Shown: piece after piece, positions 17,456 to 26,909 of the stretch
How positions within the stretch are numbered: the first letter of the stretch is position 1
How the letters are laid out: every line of letters begins with the position of its first letter
NCBI RefSeq assembly: GCF_000484535.1
Contig: NC_022600.1
Coordinates: forward strand, 2,666,001-2,730,000
Direction: 5' to 3'
DNA from: Gloeobacter kilaueensis JS1
GTDB lineage: Bacteria; Cyanobacteriota; Cyanobacteriia; Gloeobacterales; Gloeobacteraceae
Length of the DNA stretch: 64,000 nt
Notes under the pieces: generated by a model
Told to the model about the DNA's origin: nothing
Database searches by the model: none
What the model saw: only the letters and a program-made list of their open reading frames with translations
Made by a program: the position numbers and the translations under genes

Positions 17456-18817
17456 ATGACAGAAACTGCCCACGCCTGCTGCGGTCCCGGCTACGCTTCA
17501 CCGGAGGAGGCGCGCCGTGCGCCCCGCGAAAAGCTGCTCTATACGATCGCCCTTTACACCGGTTCAGGCGTCGAGGCCGCCGATTATCTGGCGACGATCG
17601 ACGTCGATCCGGCCTCGCCCACCTACTCGCAGGTCGTCCATCGCCTGCCGATGCCCTACCTTGGCGACGAGCTGCACCATTTTGGCTGGAATACGTGCAG
17701 CTCCTGCCACGGCGACGCCGAAAAAACCCGCCGGTTTTTGATCATCCCCGGCATCCGCAGCAGCCGCATCTACATCGTCGATACCGCCGATGCCCGCGCT
17801 CCAAAATTACACAAGATCATCGAACCCGAGGCGATCAAGGCGGCGACGAACCTGAGCGCTCCCCACACCGTCCACTGCCTCGCAAGCGGCCAGGTGATGA
17901 TCTCGATGCTGGGCGACGGCGAGGGCAACGGGCCGGGCGGATTTTTGTTGCTCGACGAGCGCTTCGAGATCGCCGGGCGCTGGGAAAACAAAGCCGACGC
18001 CATGCGCTTTAACTACGACTTCTGGTACCAGCCGCGCCTCAACGCGATGGTAAGTAGCGAGTGGGGGGCTCCGCGCACGTTCTACGGCGGCTTTGCCCTC
18101 GAAGACGTGACAGCCGGAAAGTACGGCCAGCAGATTCACTTCTGGGACTGGGCAAAGCACGAGATTATCAAGAGCGTCGATCTGGGTTCCGACGGTCTTA
18201 TCCCGCTGGAGGTCCGCTTTCAGCACAACCCCGACAGCAGCCACGGCTTTGTCGCCGCCGCCTTGAGCAGCAACATCTGGCACTGGTACCGCCCAGACGG
18301 CGAGTGGCAGGTGCAAAAAGTAATCGACATCGAACCGGTGGAGCTGGCGGGCTGGGCCTTTCCGGTTCCCTCGCTCATCACCGATCTGTTAATCTCCCTC
18401 GACGATCGCTGGCTGTACCTGTCCAACTGGCTGCACGGCGACATCCGCCAGTACGACATCAGCGACCCCCTCCATCCAAAACTCGCAGGCCAGGTCTGGG
18501 TGGGCGGCTTACTTGGTAAAAGCGGCAACGTGCAGGGCCACAAGCTGGGCGGTGGCCCGCAGATGCTGCAACTGAGCCTCGATGGCAAACGGCTGTACGT
18601 GACCAACTCGCTTTTTAGCACCTGGGACAACCAGTTCTATCCTGAGCTGGCCAAAGCCGGTTCCTACCTGCTGCAGATCGACGCCGACACCGAGAACGGC
18701 GGCCTGGCGGTCAACGAAAATTTTTACATCGACTTTGGTAAAGAACCCGCCGGTCCCGCCCGCGCCCACGAGATGCGCTATCCAGGAGGCGATGTCACCT
18801 CCGATATCTGGGTTTGA
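17456..18817 (+). CDS. Selenium-binding protein family (methanethiol oxidase-like)
   Basis: This 453-residue protein belongs to the SBP56/SELENBP1 family, some members of which oxidise methanethiol to formaldehyde, H2S and H2O2. The N-terminal [12 protein letters not shown] with its Cys pair, the CSSCHGD motif (about residues 80-86) and several conserved His-containing stretches (SAPHTVHCL) are present. The ATG at 17456 starts at the family's usual point. A TTG at 17405 would add 17 residues. A [2Fe-2S] ferredoxin gene begins 3 bp after the stop, which suggests the two act together. Substrate specificity is not proven by sequence. Confidence 0.88.
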   Translation: MTETAHACCGPGYASPEEARRAPREKLLYTIALYTGSGVEAADYLATIDVDPASPTYSQVVHRLPMPYLGDELHHFGWNTCSSCHGDAEKTRRFLIIPGIRSSRIYIVDTADARAPKLHKIIEPEAIKAATNLSAPHTVHCLASGQVMISMLGDGEGNGPGGFLLLDERFEIAGRWENKADAMRFNYDFWYQPRLNAMVSSEWGAPRTFYGGFALEDVTAGKYGQQIHFWDWAKHEIIKSVDLGSDGLIPLEVRFQHNPDSSHGFVAAALSSNIWHWYRPDGEWQVQKVIDIEPVELAGWAFPVPSLITDLLISLDDRWLYLSNWLHGDIRQYDISDPLHPKLAGQVWVGGLLGKSGNVQGHKLGGGPQMLQLSLDGKRLYVTNSLFSTWDNQFYPELAKAGSYLLQIDADTENGGLAVNENFYIDFGKEPAGPARAHEMRYPGGDVTSDIWV

Positions 18818-18820
18818 GCC

Positions 18821-19132
18821 GTGCCGACCTACCCGATCGAACTGGTCAACCGCGAGGGGTACCGCATCGCCGTCGAGGCGGACCAGTTCATCCTCGCCGC
18901 CGTCGAAGCTGCTGGAGTGCGCCTGCCGGTCGGCTGCCGCTACGGTGCCTGCATCACCTGCGCCGCCCGCTTGATCGAGGGCGAAGTGGATCAACCTGGG
19001 GCGGTCGGGCTGCGGCCAGAACACATCGCCCAGGGCTACGTGCTGTTGTGCGTCGCCCAGGCGCGCTCCCACTGCCGCTTCGAGGTGGGCCTCGAAAGCC
19101 AGGCGGCTCTTTACACCAATCCCTTTCAATAA
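18821..19132 (+). CDS. Plant-type [2Fe-2S] ferredoxin
   Basis: This 103-residue electron carrier has the chloroplast-type cluster motif. The Cys ligands are visible in GCRYGACITCA (Cys-x4-Cys-x2-Cys) and the fourth in VLLCVAQ. It starts with GTG, 3 bp after the selenium-binding-protein-family gene, so it is almost surely co-transcribed and translationally coupled. A photosynthetic role is possible, but the linkage points to electron transfer with the upstream enzyme. Confidence 0.92.
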   Translation: MPTYPIELVNREGYRIAVEADQFILAAVEAAGVRLPVGCRYGACITCAARLIEGEVDQPGAVGLRPEHIAQGYVLLCVAQARSHCRFEVGLESQAALYTNPFQ

Positions 19133-19182
19133 GCCCGGCCCGGCCCGTAACCTGAGGAGAACATCCAACCAGCAGATCGACA

Positions 19183-21060
19183 GTGGCAGCAAAAGAGCGA
19201 GCAGGTGCATCGGGCAGGGACAGTTCAGCGCTTTTGCACCAGGGACGGCTTCATCGCCAGCAAGACCGCCTCAGCGAGGCGATCCACTGTTTCCGGCAGG
19301 CGATCAAGCAGGATGGCAGCCTGGTGGAAGCCCACCTGCAGCTGGCTGGAACTCTCGCTCAGCAGGGCCAGCTCCAGGCTGCCGCTGCCAGCTTCGAGCA
19401 GGTCATCCGTCTGGAACCTGACTGTGGGGAAGCTTTTAACGAACTGGCGGCCCTTTATGTCCAACTTGGCGCACCAGATCGAGCGATCGCTGTCTTGCGC
19501 CGGTTACTCGCAGTTCGCCACGATCACCTTGAGGCCCACCTTGCCCTCGCTGCCCTGCTGGAGGGCACAGGCGATCTGCAGGGGGCCAGCGCCTGCTATC
19601 GCCAGGCCCTGCTCTACCAGCCCGGTTCAGCTCCCGCCCAGTTTGGTCTGGCTCTGCTGTTGCACAAGCTGGGCCACCTGAGCGAAGCCCGGACGCACTA
19701 TCTCAAAGTTGCAGAACTGGATAGCCATTCTGCCCTGGCAAGGGCGCGCCTGGGTCAGATCGAACAGCAACTGGACCAGCCGGAGGCAGCGCTCGGCTGG
19801 TTTGACGCAGCGCTCGCTGTCGCCCCCGAGGAGCCGGTTTTTTTGGGCAATCTGGCCCTCGCCTTCGAGAATCTGGGCGAGCTGGATAAGGCCCAAAAGT
19901 TGTACGAGCGCGTCCTGGATCTCAAGCCCACCGATCCGACAGCGACGGCTGGCCTCGCCTCGGTGCGCGAGAAGCGGCGCGACTATCGGGGAGCTTACGA
20001 GCTGCTTGCTCCCCTGGCCCGACCGGAAAGCGCCGATCTGCGCGTCGCCCTCAGTTGGGCGGTTGTCTGTTCCCGGCTGGCACAACCGGCGGAGGCGCTG
20101 CCGGTGCTGGGTGCCGTCTTAGATCGCGTACACGGTGCTCAGGAGCGCGCCCTCGTCCTTTTTCGCCTCGCGGATCTCTACGACGCGCTGGGCAAGTACG
20201 ACGAAGCATTCGGCTGTCTAGAAGAGGCCCACGCCCTGCAGCCTTTTTTCTTTGACCCGGCAGCCTGGACAGGCCAGATCGACCGATTGATCGCGACTTT
20301 TAGCGCTGAAAATCTTGCCAACCTCCCCCGCGCCAGCAACCGCTCGCCGCTGCCGGTCTTTATCGTCGGGATGCCCCGCTCCGGCAGCAGCCTCATCGAG
20401 CAGATCCTCTCGCGCCACAGCTCTCTCTTTGCCGCCGGGGAGCGCACCGCTTTTTTCAATCTGGCAGGCACCATCAAAAATTATCCAGCCAGCACTGCAA
20501 CGCTTACCCAGGGCGCGCTCGACGCCCTGGCCGAGCCTTACCTCGCTCAGTTACAACAACTGGCTCCCGCAGCTTCCCGCATCACCGACAAACTGCCTCA
20601 GAACTACCTCCACCTCGGGCTTATCTCGCGTCTGTTTCCCGCCGCCCGCATCATCCACTGCCGCCGCGACCCCCTCGATACCTGTCTGTCGTGCTACTTC
20701 CAGAACTTCGCTGCCCGCCATCCTTATACCAGCCGCCTCGAACAGCTGGGACAGTACTACCGCCAGTACGAGCGGCTGATGGCTCACTGGCAGCAGGGAT
20801 TGCCGGTGCCGATGCTGGAGGTCTGGTACGAAGAGCTGGTTGCCCAGCAGGAGCGGGTGAGCCGCCGGTTAGTGGAGTTTCTGGAGCTGCAATGGGAGGA
20901 GGAGTGCTTGAGTTTCTGGCGCTCGGAGCGGCTGGTGAACACGGCGAGTTACGACCAGGTGCGGCGGCCCCTCTACGACCGCTCAGTGGGACGCGCCCGC
21001 CACTACGCCCGGCATCTTGAACTGCTGCAGGCAATTCTCGAACGTAACCCGAGCCGCTGA
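19183..21060 (+). CDS. TPR-repeat protein with C-terminal sulfotransferase domain
   Basis: This 625-residue fusion has TPR units from about residue 20 to 365 (for example ALLHQGRLHRQQDRLSEAIH and AALYVQLGAPDRAIAVL) and a sulfotransferase domain from about residue 385. The PAPS-binding motifs are FIVGMPRSGSSLIEQIL (5' phosphosulfate loop) and CRRDPLDTCLSCYF (3' phosphate site). It would transfer sulfate to a protein or glycan, with the TPRs binding a partner. The start is a GTG. A hairpin terminator lies about 150 bp downstream. Similar fusions occur in proteobacteria and cyanobacteria. Confidence 0.88.
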   Translation: MAAKERAGASGRDSSALLHQGRLHRQQDRLSEAIHCFRQAIKQDGSLVEAHLQLAGTLAQQGQLQAAAASFEQVIRLEPDCGEAFNELAALYVQLGAPDRAIAVLRRLLAVRHDHLEAHLALAALLEGTGDLQGASACYRQALLYQPGSAPAQFGLALLLHKLGHLSEARTHYLKVAELDSHSALARARLGQIEQQLDQPEAALGWFDAALAVAPEEPVFLGNLALAFENLGELDKAQKLYERVLDLKPTDPTATAGLASVREKRRDYRGAYELLAPLARPESADLRVALSWAVVCSRLAQPAEALPVLGAVLDRVHGAQERALVLFRLADLYDALGKYDEAFGCLEEAHALQPFFFDPAAWTGQIDRLIATFSAENLANLPRASNRSPLPVFIVGMPRSGSSLIEQILSRHSSLFAAGERTAFFNLAGTIKNYPASTATLTQGALDALAEPYLAQLQQLAPAASRITDKLPQNYLHLGLISRLFPAARIIHCRRDPLDTCLSCYFQNFAARHPYTSRLEQLGQYYRQYERLMAHWQQGLPVPMLEVWYEELVAQQERVSRRLVEFLELQWEEECLSFWRSERLVNTASYDQVRRPLYDRSVGRARHYARHLELLQAILERNPSR

Positions 21061-21210
21061 ACCGCTCTGCCTCGGGAGTTGCGTCGCCCAAACCCAGTTC
21101 AGGCTTATTCTGCAAAACAGTGCCCACCCGCACAGCAACTGTGAGCAATCCCTCGCACGATTGCTTGCCTGTAAGAGATAGATTGTGTCACACTGCTCTC
21201 GGAAGGGAAC

Positions 21211-21244
21211 AGCCGAGGGCGTATGACTACTCTCGGCTTTTTTT
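21211..21244 (+). terminator. Intrinsic terminator
   Basis: AGCCGAG (21211-21217) pairs with CTCGGCT (21232-21238) and is followed by a run of T to 21244. It is oriented to end transcription of the TPR-sulfotransferase gene. Confidence 0.8.
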
Positions 21245-21285
21245 ATGGTCTTCCATCTCTATCCCCAGCTTGTGCTGGCGTTGAA

Positions 21286-22584
21286 TCACAGGCTGGGACA
21301 GCTCCTGCGATCGGCGTTGAGAAAGTCGATGGTGAAGGTGGATTCACCGAGTTCTACCTGGGAGTGGACCGCCGGGGTGCGGGCGATCACCTGGCCCCGG
21401 CGGATGACGAACAGCCGGGCGGGCCGCAGGCGAATCGCCTCGATAGGGTCGCGGGCCTGCAGGATGACCATGTCTGCCCAACAGCCGGGCGTGAGACCGT
21501 AATGTTCGAGACCCAACACGCGGGCAGCGGCAGTGGTGATCGCCTCGAACATCGCCCCCATCTGGGCAATACCCGTCATCTGGGCGACGTGAACGGCCAT
21601 GTGCGCCACTTCGAGCAGGTCGTGGCTGCCGAGGGGATACCAGGGATCCTGCACGCAGTCGTGGCCCAAGGCGACGGTCAATCCCGCTTCCTGTAGCTCC
21701 CGGATGCGCGTCACCCCCCGCCGCTTCGGATAGGTGTCATGCCGCCCCTGCAGGGTGATGTTGATAAGCGGATTGGCGACAACGTGCAGGCGCGCCTCCA
21801 CCATCAGGTCGATCAGTTTGCTGGCGTAGTAATTGTCCATCGAGTGCATCGAGGTGAGGTGGGAACCGGTCACCCGCCCCTCCAGCCCCAGCCGCGTCGT
21901 CTGGTAAGCCAGGTATTCGACGAAGCGCGAGTGGGGATCGTCGCTCTCGTCGCAGTGCATATCGACCGGTAACCCCCGTTCAGCCGCCAGTTCGCACAGC
22001 AACCGCACCGATTCCGCTCCCTCGGCGGCGGTGCGCTCGAAGTGGGGAATGCCGCCCACCACATCGACCCCCAGATCCAGGGCGCGTTGCATTAGCGGCA
22101 GCGAGTCTGGGTAGCGCAGGTAGCCCTGCTGGGGAAAGGCCACCAGTTGCAGATCCAGGTAGGGCTTTATCTGGTCGCGCACCTCCAGCAGGGCCAGCAG
22201 GGCTGTGAGTTTCGGATCGCAGATATCGACGTGGCTGCGAATCGCAAGATTGCCGCGCGCGATCGCCCAGCGGCAGAGTTCGAGAGCCCGTGCCTTCACC
22301 GACTCGACGGTGAGTTGCGGCTGCAATTCGCCCCAAAGGGCGATCCCTTCCAGCAGTGTGCCGCTCAGGTTGACGCGCGGCTGACCAAAAGTAAGGGTGG
22401 AATCCATGTGGAAGTGGCTGTCGATAAAAGGCGGGCTCACCAAAAATCCAGCCGCCTCGATCGTCCGGTGCGCCTGTGCTTCGATGCGGGGAGACACCTC
22501 GACGATGCGCCCTCCCAAAATGGCAATGTCTACAAGGTCGCCACCTCCGGGTAGGGCTGCCTGGCGGATGAGCAGATCGATCAT
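21286..22584 (-). CDS. Cytosine deaminase-like amidohydrolase
   Basis: This 432-residue amidohydrolase is closely related to E. coli CodA, which deaminates cytosine to uracil. Metal and substrate motifs are in place: DSHFHMD (HxH), the HCDESDDPHSRFVE block, SHLTSMHSM and LGHDCVQDPW, with the Asp that binds metal. The residue after that Asp is Cys, where CodA has a second Asp that shapes the base pocket, so another pyrimidine- or triazine-like substrate is possible. It is convergent with the TPR-sulfotransferase gene, and no cytosine permease gene is adjacent. Confidence 0.85.
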   Translation of the reverse strand: MIDLLIRQAALPGGGDLVDIAILGGRIVEVSPRIEAQAHRTIEAAGFLVSPPFIDSHFHMDSTLTFGQPRVNLSGTLLEGIALWGELQPQLTVESVKARALELCRWAIARGNLAIRSHVDICDPKLTALLALLEVRDQIKPYLDLQLVAFPQQGYLRYPDSLPLMQRALDLGVDVVGGIPHFERTAAEGAESVRLLCELAAERGLPVDMHCDESDDPHSRFVEYLAYQTTRLGLEGRVTGSHLTSMHSMDNYYASKLIDLMVEARLHVVANPLINITLQGRHDTYPKRRGVTRIRELQEAGLTVALGHDCVQDPWYPLGSHDLLEVAHMAVHVAQMTGIAQMGAMFEAITTAAARVLGLEHYGLTPGCWADMVILQARDPIEAIRLRPARLFVIRRGQVIARTPAVHSQVELGESTFTIDFLNADRRSCPSL

Positions 22585-22655
22585 CTTGACGGTATTCCGA
22601 ACGGCAATTCAAGACGATCGTCGCACAGCAAACATCTGTAGCAGGTGAACTTCTT

Positions 22656-22811
22656 CTAGCTGATTTGACTGAACAGCCACAAAAAGATGACCAGGCCCCA
22701 GATGCTCGCCCGCAGCCAGTAAGGATACAGCAGCATACGACGCTGCAGATAGCTTTCTAATCGAAGCGCCGTGGCAGCGGCGTGGGCGGATGAATGTCGT
22801 CGTGATGGCAT
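22656..22811 (-). CDS. Small single-span membrane protein (putative)
   Basis: A 51-residue ORF begins with ATG preceded by AGGA and ends with a hydrophobic helix (WLRASIWGLVIFLWLFSQ, about residues 32-49) after a basic N-terminal half. That pattern fits a small inner-membrane protein with its N-terminus in the cytoplasm. It lies between the Mn-catalase and the deaminase genes on the same strand. No homology is recognised, so the call rests on composition and signals only. Confidence 0.4.
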   Translation of the reverse strand: MPSRRHSSAHAAATALRLESYLQRRMLLYPYWLRASIWGLVIFLWLFSQIS

Positions 22812-22878
22812 AAAGTCCTGCTCCCCGGCAAGCGGGCGTTCCGGCTGGCAGGGGGCCGCAGCCCCCCACGCAGCGCCG

Positions 22879-23574
22879 CTATGGCTGCGACTGGTGCTGC
22901 CCGACCGGATCGGCGATGTACTCAAAGGTAGGCTCCATGTTCCAGGGCCCGCGCTCGTCCTTGCCGTCGGTAGACAGGTTGTAGTAGATGCGCACCGTCT
23001 CATCGGGCTGGACGTTACCGAAGAGCGGGTCGGTGAGTTTGCCCAGCGAATCGAGGGCGGTCATGAACATCCGCGTGTGGGAGATCTCGCGGGTGAGCAG
23101 GTGGACCAGGGTCTGTCTGGTGCCCTCGTCCGTTGCCAGTTTGATGAGCGCTTCGTAGGTCTGGCGGGCACCCGCCTCCGCGCCGATATTGGCGCGCAGG
23201 TCGCGCACGACATCGCCGCCCTCGTTGACGTAGGCCGCCGTCCAGGCGCTGCCTTGAGAGTCGAGCAGGTGCGGTCCCGGCCCGCGCACGGCAAACAGCG
23301 TGCTCTTATAAGCCTCGGTCTGATCGACTTTGCTGGTGTGGATTTCGACCAGCTTGCCGACCATCTCCAGGTGGCCAAATTCTTCGATGGCGATGTCCTG
23401 GAGCATGTCCTTGATCCCTGGATCCTCGACGTGGAACGATTGGGTCCAGTACTGCAAAGCAGCGGTCAACTCACCGGTCGCTCCGCCGAACTGCTCCAAG
23501 AGCAACTGGGCAAAGCGCGGATTGGGCTCATCCACTCTGACCGAGTGGATGGGCTCTTTTTTGTGAAAAAACAT
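22879..23574 (-). CDS. Manganese catalase
   Basis: This 231-residue di-manganese catalase disproportionates hydrogen peroxide in the cytoplasm. The four-helix ferritin-like core shows metal ligands in GELTAALQYW (Glu), IAIEEFGHLEMV (Glu and His), NIGAEAGARQTYE (Glu) and TREISHTRMF (His). The C-terminal region (about 195-231) forms the usual extended arm. An AGGAGT ahead of the ATG fixes the start. It probably serves as peroxide defence for an oxygenic phototroph. Confidence 0.93.
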   Translation of the reverse strand: MFFHKKEPIHSVRVDEPNPRFAQLLLEQFGGATGELTAALQYWTQSFHVEDPGIKDMLQDIAIEEFGHLEMVGKLVEIHTSKVDQTEAYKSTLFAVRGPGPHLLDSQGSAWTAAYVNEGGDVVRDLRANIGAEAGARQTYEALIKLATDEGTRQTLVHLLTREISHTRMFMTALDSLGKLTDPLFGNVQPDETVRIYYNLSTDGKDERGPWNMEPTFEYIADPVGQHQSQP

Positions 23575-23870
23575 TGCAATACTCCTGAAGAATGCGATTG
23601 AAAAAAAGGCGAGAATGACGGGATGTCAATCAGCCTCACTCCTGTCCAGACGAACTGCTCATCCACCACACCGGCAAAAGACCAGCGGAGGAAGAAACTG
23701 GAAAATTTGCAACAAAAACTTGAACAGTAACAGCGATGCGTTAATAGTTATTCTGCAAAAAGCATAGAGATAGAACCTCTATAAAAAGAGGGAAACCCTC
23801 CAGGCCATTTAATCTTCTCTTATCTTTAGGCCGCTATGATCTTTCCTGCTCGCACTGGCAGGCGAACAGG
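23575..23870. other. Intergenic region, divergent promoters
   Basis: This gap of 296 bases between the divergent Mn-catalase and phytase genes is clearly more A+T-rich than its neighbours. It contains a perfect small hairpin GAGGG-AAA-CCCTC (23788-23800) and must hold both promoters. I see no ORF or RNA gene here. Confidence 0.6.
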
Positions 23871-25340
23871 ATGAGTTTGCACGAACACTCGGTAGTTCAG
23901 TTCTTGAAGGCTATCTTGTCGGATAAGTTACGTCAGCCCCGCGCATTTTCTCTGCTGGTAGCCGGTTGTGCGATAGCAGGCGGAGCGGGGCTGGCCTTTG
24001 CCCAGAGTTCACTGGTGACCGTCCAGCCGCACATCGAGACACCGGCGGTCTTCGACGACGACGAGGGCGGCAACGCCGACTCCGACGATCCGGCGATCTG
24101 GTTGCACCCGACCCGCTCCGGCAAGAGCCTGGTGATCGGTACCCAAAAAGATGCCGGGCTGGCCGTATTTGATCTCGCAGGCCGCGTCCTGCAGTCGATT
24201 GCCGCCCCCCCGCCCCCCGGACCCGACGACAAGCCGGGCCGCTTTAACAATGTCGATGTCGCCTACGGCTTTGCGCTCAATGGCCGCAGCGTCGATATCG
24301 CCGTCACCTCCGACCGGGGCCAGGACAAACTGCGCATCTACAGCATCGCTCCCCGGCAGGCAGCCCAGGCCGGGCCGCCCCTCATCGACGTCACCGATCC
24401 GGCGGCTGGATTTGTCTTCTCTAAAGATCAAGCCGAAGTCAACGAACAGGCCACTGCCTACGGCCTTGCCCTCTACCGCGACCGGAGCACTGGCCGCACC
24501 TACGCCTTCGTCACCCAGCGCTCGCGCACGGCAATCGCCAAACTGGAACTGCTGGATGTGGGCGGTGGGCGGATCGGCTATCAAAAGGTCGGTCAGATCG
24601 AGCTGCCCAGCAGCTTTGTACTCCCCGACGGCTCCAGCTGGAGCCCGTGCGAAGATCCAGGCGATCTGCCCCAGTCCGAAGGGCTCGTCGTCGATCAGGA
24701 GCTGGGCATCCTCTACGCCGCCCAGGAGGACGTGGGTATCTGGCGGATCCCGCCCAGCTTTAACAGGACCCAGGCGGTGCTCATCGACCGGGTGCGCGAG
24801 TACGGCGTGCCCTACACCTACGACAGCGAAGCAGAAGAGTGCAACTACAACTTTGCCGCCGATCCCGGCTACAGCGGCAAGCACCTGAGCGCCGACGCCG
24901 AGGGACTGACCCTCTACTACACCGCCGGTAACCAGGGCTATCTTTTGGCCTCCAGCCAGGGAGACAGCACCTTCGTCCTCTACGACCGCCGGGGCCGCAA
25001 CCGCTTTTTAAAGAGCTTTGCCCTCACCGATAACCCAGCCGGTATCGACGGCGTTCAAGACTGCGACGGAGCCGCTGTGCTCAACGTACCCCTGGGGCAG
25101 GCTTTTCCGCTCGGATTGCTTGTCACCCAGGACGGCGACAATACGCCCGATGTGCTCGACAGCGACGGCGAGGTGCGGGCCAATACCAACTTCAAGTTCA
25201 CCCCCTGGCAGGCGCTGGCCCGCGCCTTTCCCCGCCCACTCGCTATCGATCCAAAAAGCTGGAACCCGCGCACGGGCTATTCCGCCGCACCAGCCGGGTC
25301 AAAGCTTGCCCTGGGCCGTCTGCAGCCGCTCCGGCAATAA
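23871..25340 (+). CDS. Beta-propeller phytase (3-phytase-like), secreted
   Basis: This 489-residue beta-propeller phytase releases phosphate from inositol phosphates in a calcium-dependent way. A long signal region (hydrophobic core LLVAGCAIAGGAGLAFAQ, about residues 28-45) directs export. Family motifs include NADSDDPAIWLHP, LVIGTQKDAGLAVFD and RFNNVDVAYGF, with acidic clusters for Ca2+ binding. Its 3' end overlaps the convergent FetB-like gene by 42 bp. It likely scavenges organic phosphate outside the cytoplasm. Confidence 0.9.
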   Translation: MSLHEHSVVQFLKAILSDKLRQPRAFSLLVAGCAIAGGAGLAFAQSSLVTVQPHIETPAVFDDDEGGNADSDDPAIWLHPTRSGKSLVIGTQKDAGLAVFDLAGRVLQSIAAPPPPGPDDKPGRFNNVDVAYGFALNGRSVDIAVTSDRGQDKLRIYSIAPRQAAQAGPPLIDVTDPAAGFVFSKDQAEVNEQATAYGLALYRDRSTGRTYAFVTQRSRTAIAKLELLDVGGGRIGYQKVGQIELPSSFVLPDGSSWSPCEDPGDLPQSEGLVVDQELGILYAAQEDVGIWRIPPSFNRTQAVLIDRVREYGVPYTYDSEAEECNYNFAADPGYSGKHLSADAEGLTLYYTAGNQGYLLASSQGDSTFVLYDRRGRNRFLKSFALTDNPAGIDGVQDCDGAAVLNVPLGQAFPLGLLVTQDGDNTPDVLDSDGEVRANTNFKFTPWQALARAFPRPLAIDPKSWNPRTGYSAAPAGSKLALGRLQPLRQ

Positions 25341-26090
25341 AAGCTGGTGCTGGTCGCTAAAAAATGCCCGCGAGCAGAGCCAGGCCGCTGCTAGACCGGT
25401 GATGGCAGCGGCACCGACCAGCATATACATCACCACCATCTGCAGTTGCACCGCCGCCAGGGGGCTGGCACCGGCTAAGATCATGCCGGTCATCGCCCCC
25501 GGTAGCTGGATGAGGCCGACGGTCCGGGTCGAATCGATGATCGGGATCATGCCTGCTTTGAGGGCGCGCTTGAGATAGGGCCGCACCGCTACCGGCCAGG
25601 GCGCTCCGAGCGAGAGGGCCGCCTCGATCTGGGGCCGCCAGCCCTGCAGTTCGTCGCGCACCCGGGCAGCTACCAGCGAGTTGACGTTCATGGCGTTGCC
25701 GATCACCATGCCCGCAATCGGAATCAGGGTATGGGCAGAAAAAGGAAAGATGCGCAGTGCCACCAGGCTACCCAGGGTGGCCAGGGTACCGCCGCCGATG
25801 GCAGCGAGGGCGAGGCCAATTGCCCCCGGTACGCCAGTAGCGCGCTTGCCGGAGGTAAAACCGGCAACCGTCACCATCAGCGAGATCAGCGAGACGACAA
25901 AAAAAGCGTTGTTCGTCGCAAAAATAAATTCGAGGGCGTAACCGATCGCCACCAGCTGCACGAAGGCCCGCAGCGAGGCGATCCCCATTTCCTTCTCGAG
26001 ATCGAGGCTCTGCCAGCGGGAGACGAGGGCTGCCGCTGCCACCAGCACCAGGGCTGCCCCTACCTGCTGCCAACTCACCGCCCCGTTCAC
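25299..26090 (-). CDS. FetB-like ABC exporter permease (UPF0014)
   Basis: This 263-residue polytopic membrane protein of the FetB/YbbM family is the membrane half of an exporter linked in E. coli to iron homeostasis and peroxide resistance. Family motifs are LRAFVQLVAIGYALE, PIAGMVIGNAMN and STRTVGLIQLPGAMTGMIL. About six or seven hydrophobic spans are visible. Its start overlaps the stop of the upstream ATPase gene by 4 bp, indicating one operon. The substrate is inferred from E. coli and not from this sequence. Confidence 0.9.
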   Translation of the reverse strand: MNGAVSWQQVGAALVLVAAAALVSRWQSLDLEKEMGIASLRAFVQLVAIGYALEFIFATNNAFFVVSLISLMVTVAGFTSGKRATGVPGAIGLALAAIGGGTLATLGSLVALRIFPFSAHTLIPIAGMVIGNAMNVNSLVAARVRDELQGWRPQIEAALSLGAPWPVAVRPYLKRALKAGMIPIIDSTRTVGLIQLPGAMTGMILAGASPLAAVQLQMVVMYMLVGAAAITGLAAAWLCSRAFFSDQHQLLLPERLQTAQGKL

Positions 26091-26824
26091 CGAGAACCCT
26101 CCTCCGGAACAGCGCCCAGTACTGCCCCTGGGTCGCCCTGGGCCACCAGCCGCCCCCGTTCGAGTTGAAACAGCGCATGGGCCACCCGCAGCACCTGGGC
26201 CGGGTCGTGGGAGACCCAGAGCACGGTGATCCGCTCTTCGCGGTTCAGCTGCAGGAGCACGTCTTCGACGTGGCGGGTGCTGAGCGGATCGAGGGCGGCG
26301 GTAGGTTCATCGAGCAACAACACCCAGGGGCGATTGGCGAGCGAACGGGCCAGGTTGACGCGCTGGGCCTCACCGCCGCTCAAGCTCTGCACGTCCCGGT
26401 CCAGATAAAAAGCAGGCTCCAGTTGCACCTGCAGGAGCAGTTCCTTTGCGTCGGTAACGCTGAAGGGTTCTCCGTGCAGGCGGGGACCGTAGGCGAGGTT
26501 TTCGTGGACCGTACCGGCAAACAGGGCGGGTTGCTGGGCCACCAGGCTCACCCGACGGCGCAGGGAGAGGACCGGCAGGGCTGTAATATCCTGCTCGCCT
26601 AAAAAAACACTGCCCGGTGCCGTCTCGTACAGCCGGTTCAGACAGCGCAGCAGACTCGACTTGCCGCTGCCATTCGCCCCGATAAGACAGCCAATCGTCC
26701 CGGCAGCGAGGGTGAGCGAAACGTTAGCCAGCACGATCTGAGACTGCAGGGTGAGACTGAGATTTTGCAGGCGCAGACCGTTGGGCAACACCGACAGGAC
26801 CACTTTATAAAGCTCCACGCCCAT
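26087..26824 (-). CDS. FetA-like ABC exporter ATPase
   Basis: This 245-residue ABC ATPase is the partner of the FetB-like permease. It has Walker A GANGSGKSS, signature LSGGEAQRVNLARSL, Walker B VLLLDEPTAALDP and an H-loop in WVSHDPAQVL. The frame is open to 27058, but the ATG at 26824 begins the domain, and the extra N-terminus reads as shadow sequence of the divergent gene at 26910. The gene overlaps the permease gene by 4 bp. Confidence 0.9.
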   Translation of the reverse strand: MGVELYKVVLSVLPNGLRLQNLSLTLQSQIVLANVSLTLAAGTIGCLIGANGSGKSSLLRCLNRLYETAPGSVFLGEQDITALPVLSLRRRVSLVAQQPALFAGTVHENLAYGPRLHGEPFSVTDAKELLLQVQLEPAFYLDRDVQSLSGGEAQRVNLARSLANRPWVLLLDEPTAALDPLSTRHVEDVLLQLNREERITVLWVSHDPAQVLRVAHALFQLERGRLVAQGDPGAVLGAVPEEGSR

Positions 26825-26909
26825 CGTAGTCTGCCCGTCAGGCTCCCGGAGCGAGCAAAAAGATGGGTCTACGCCCACAATAGAAATGGGGAGAGCAAGA
26901 GGCGGCACG

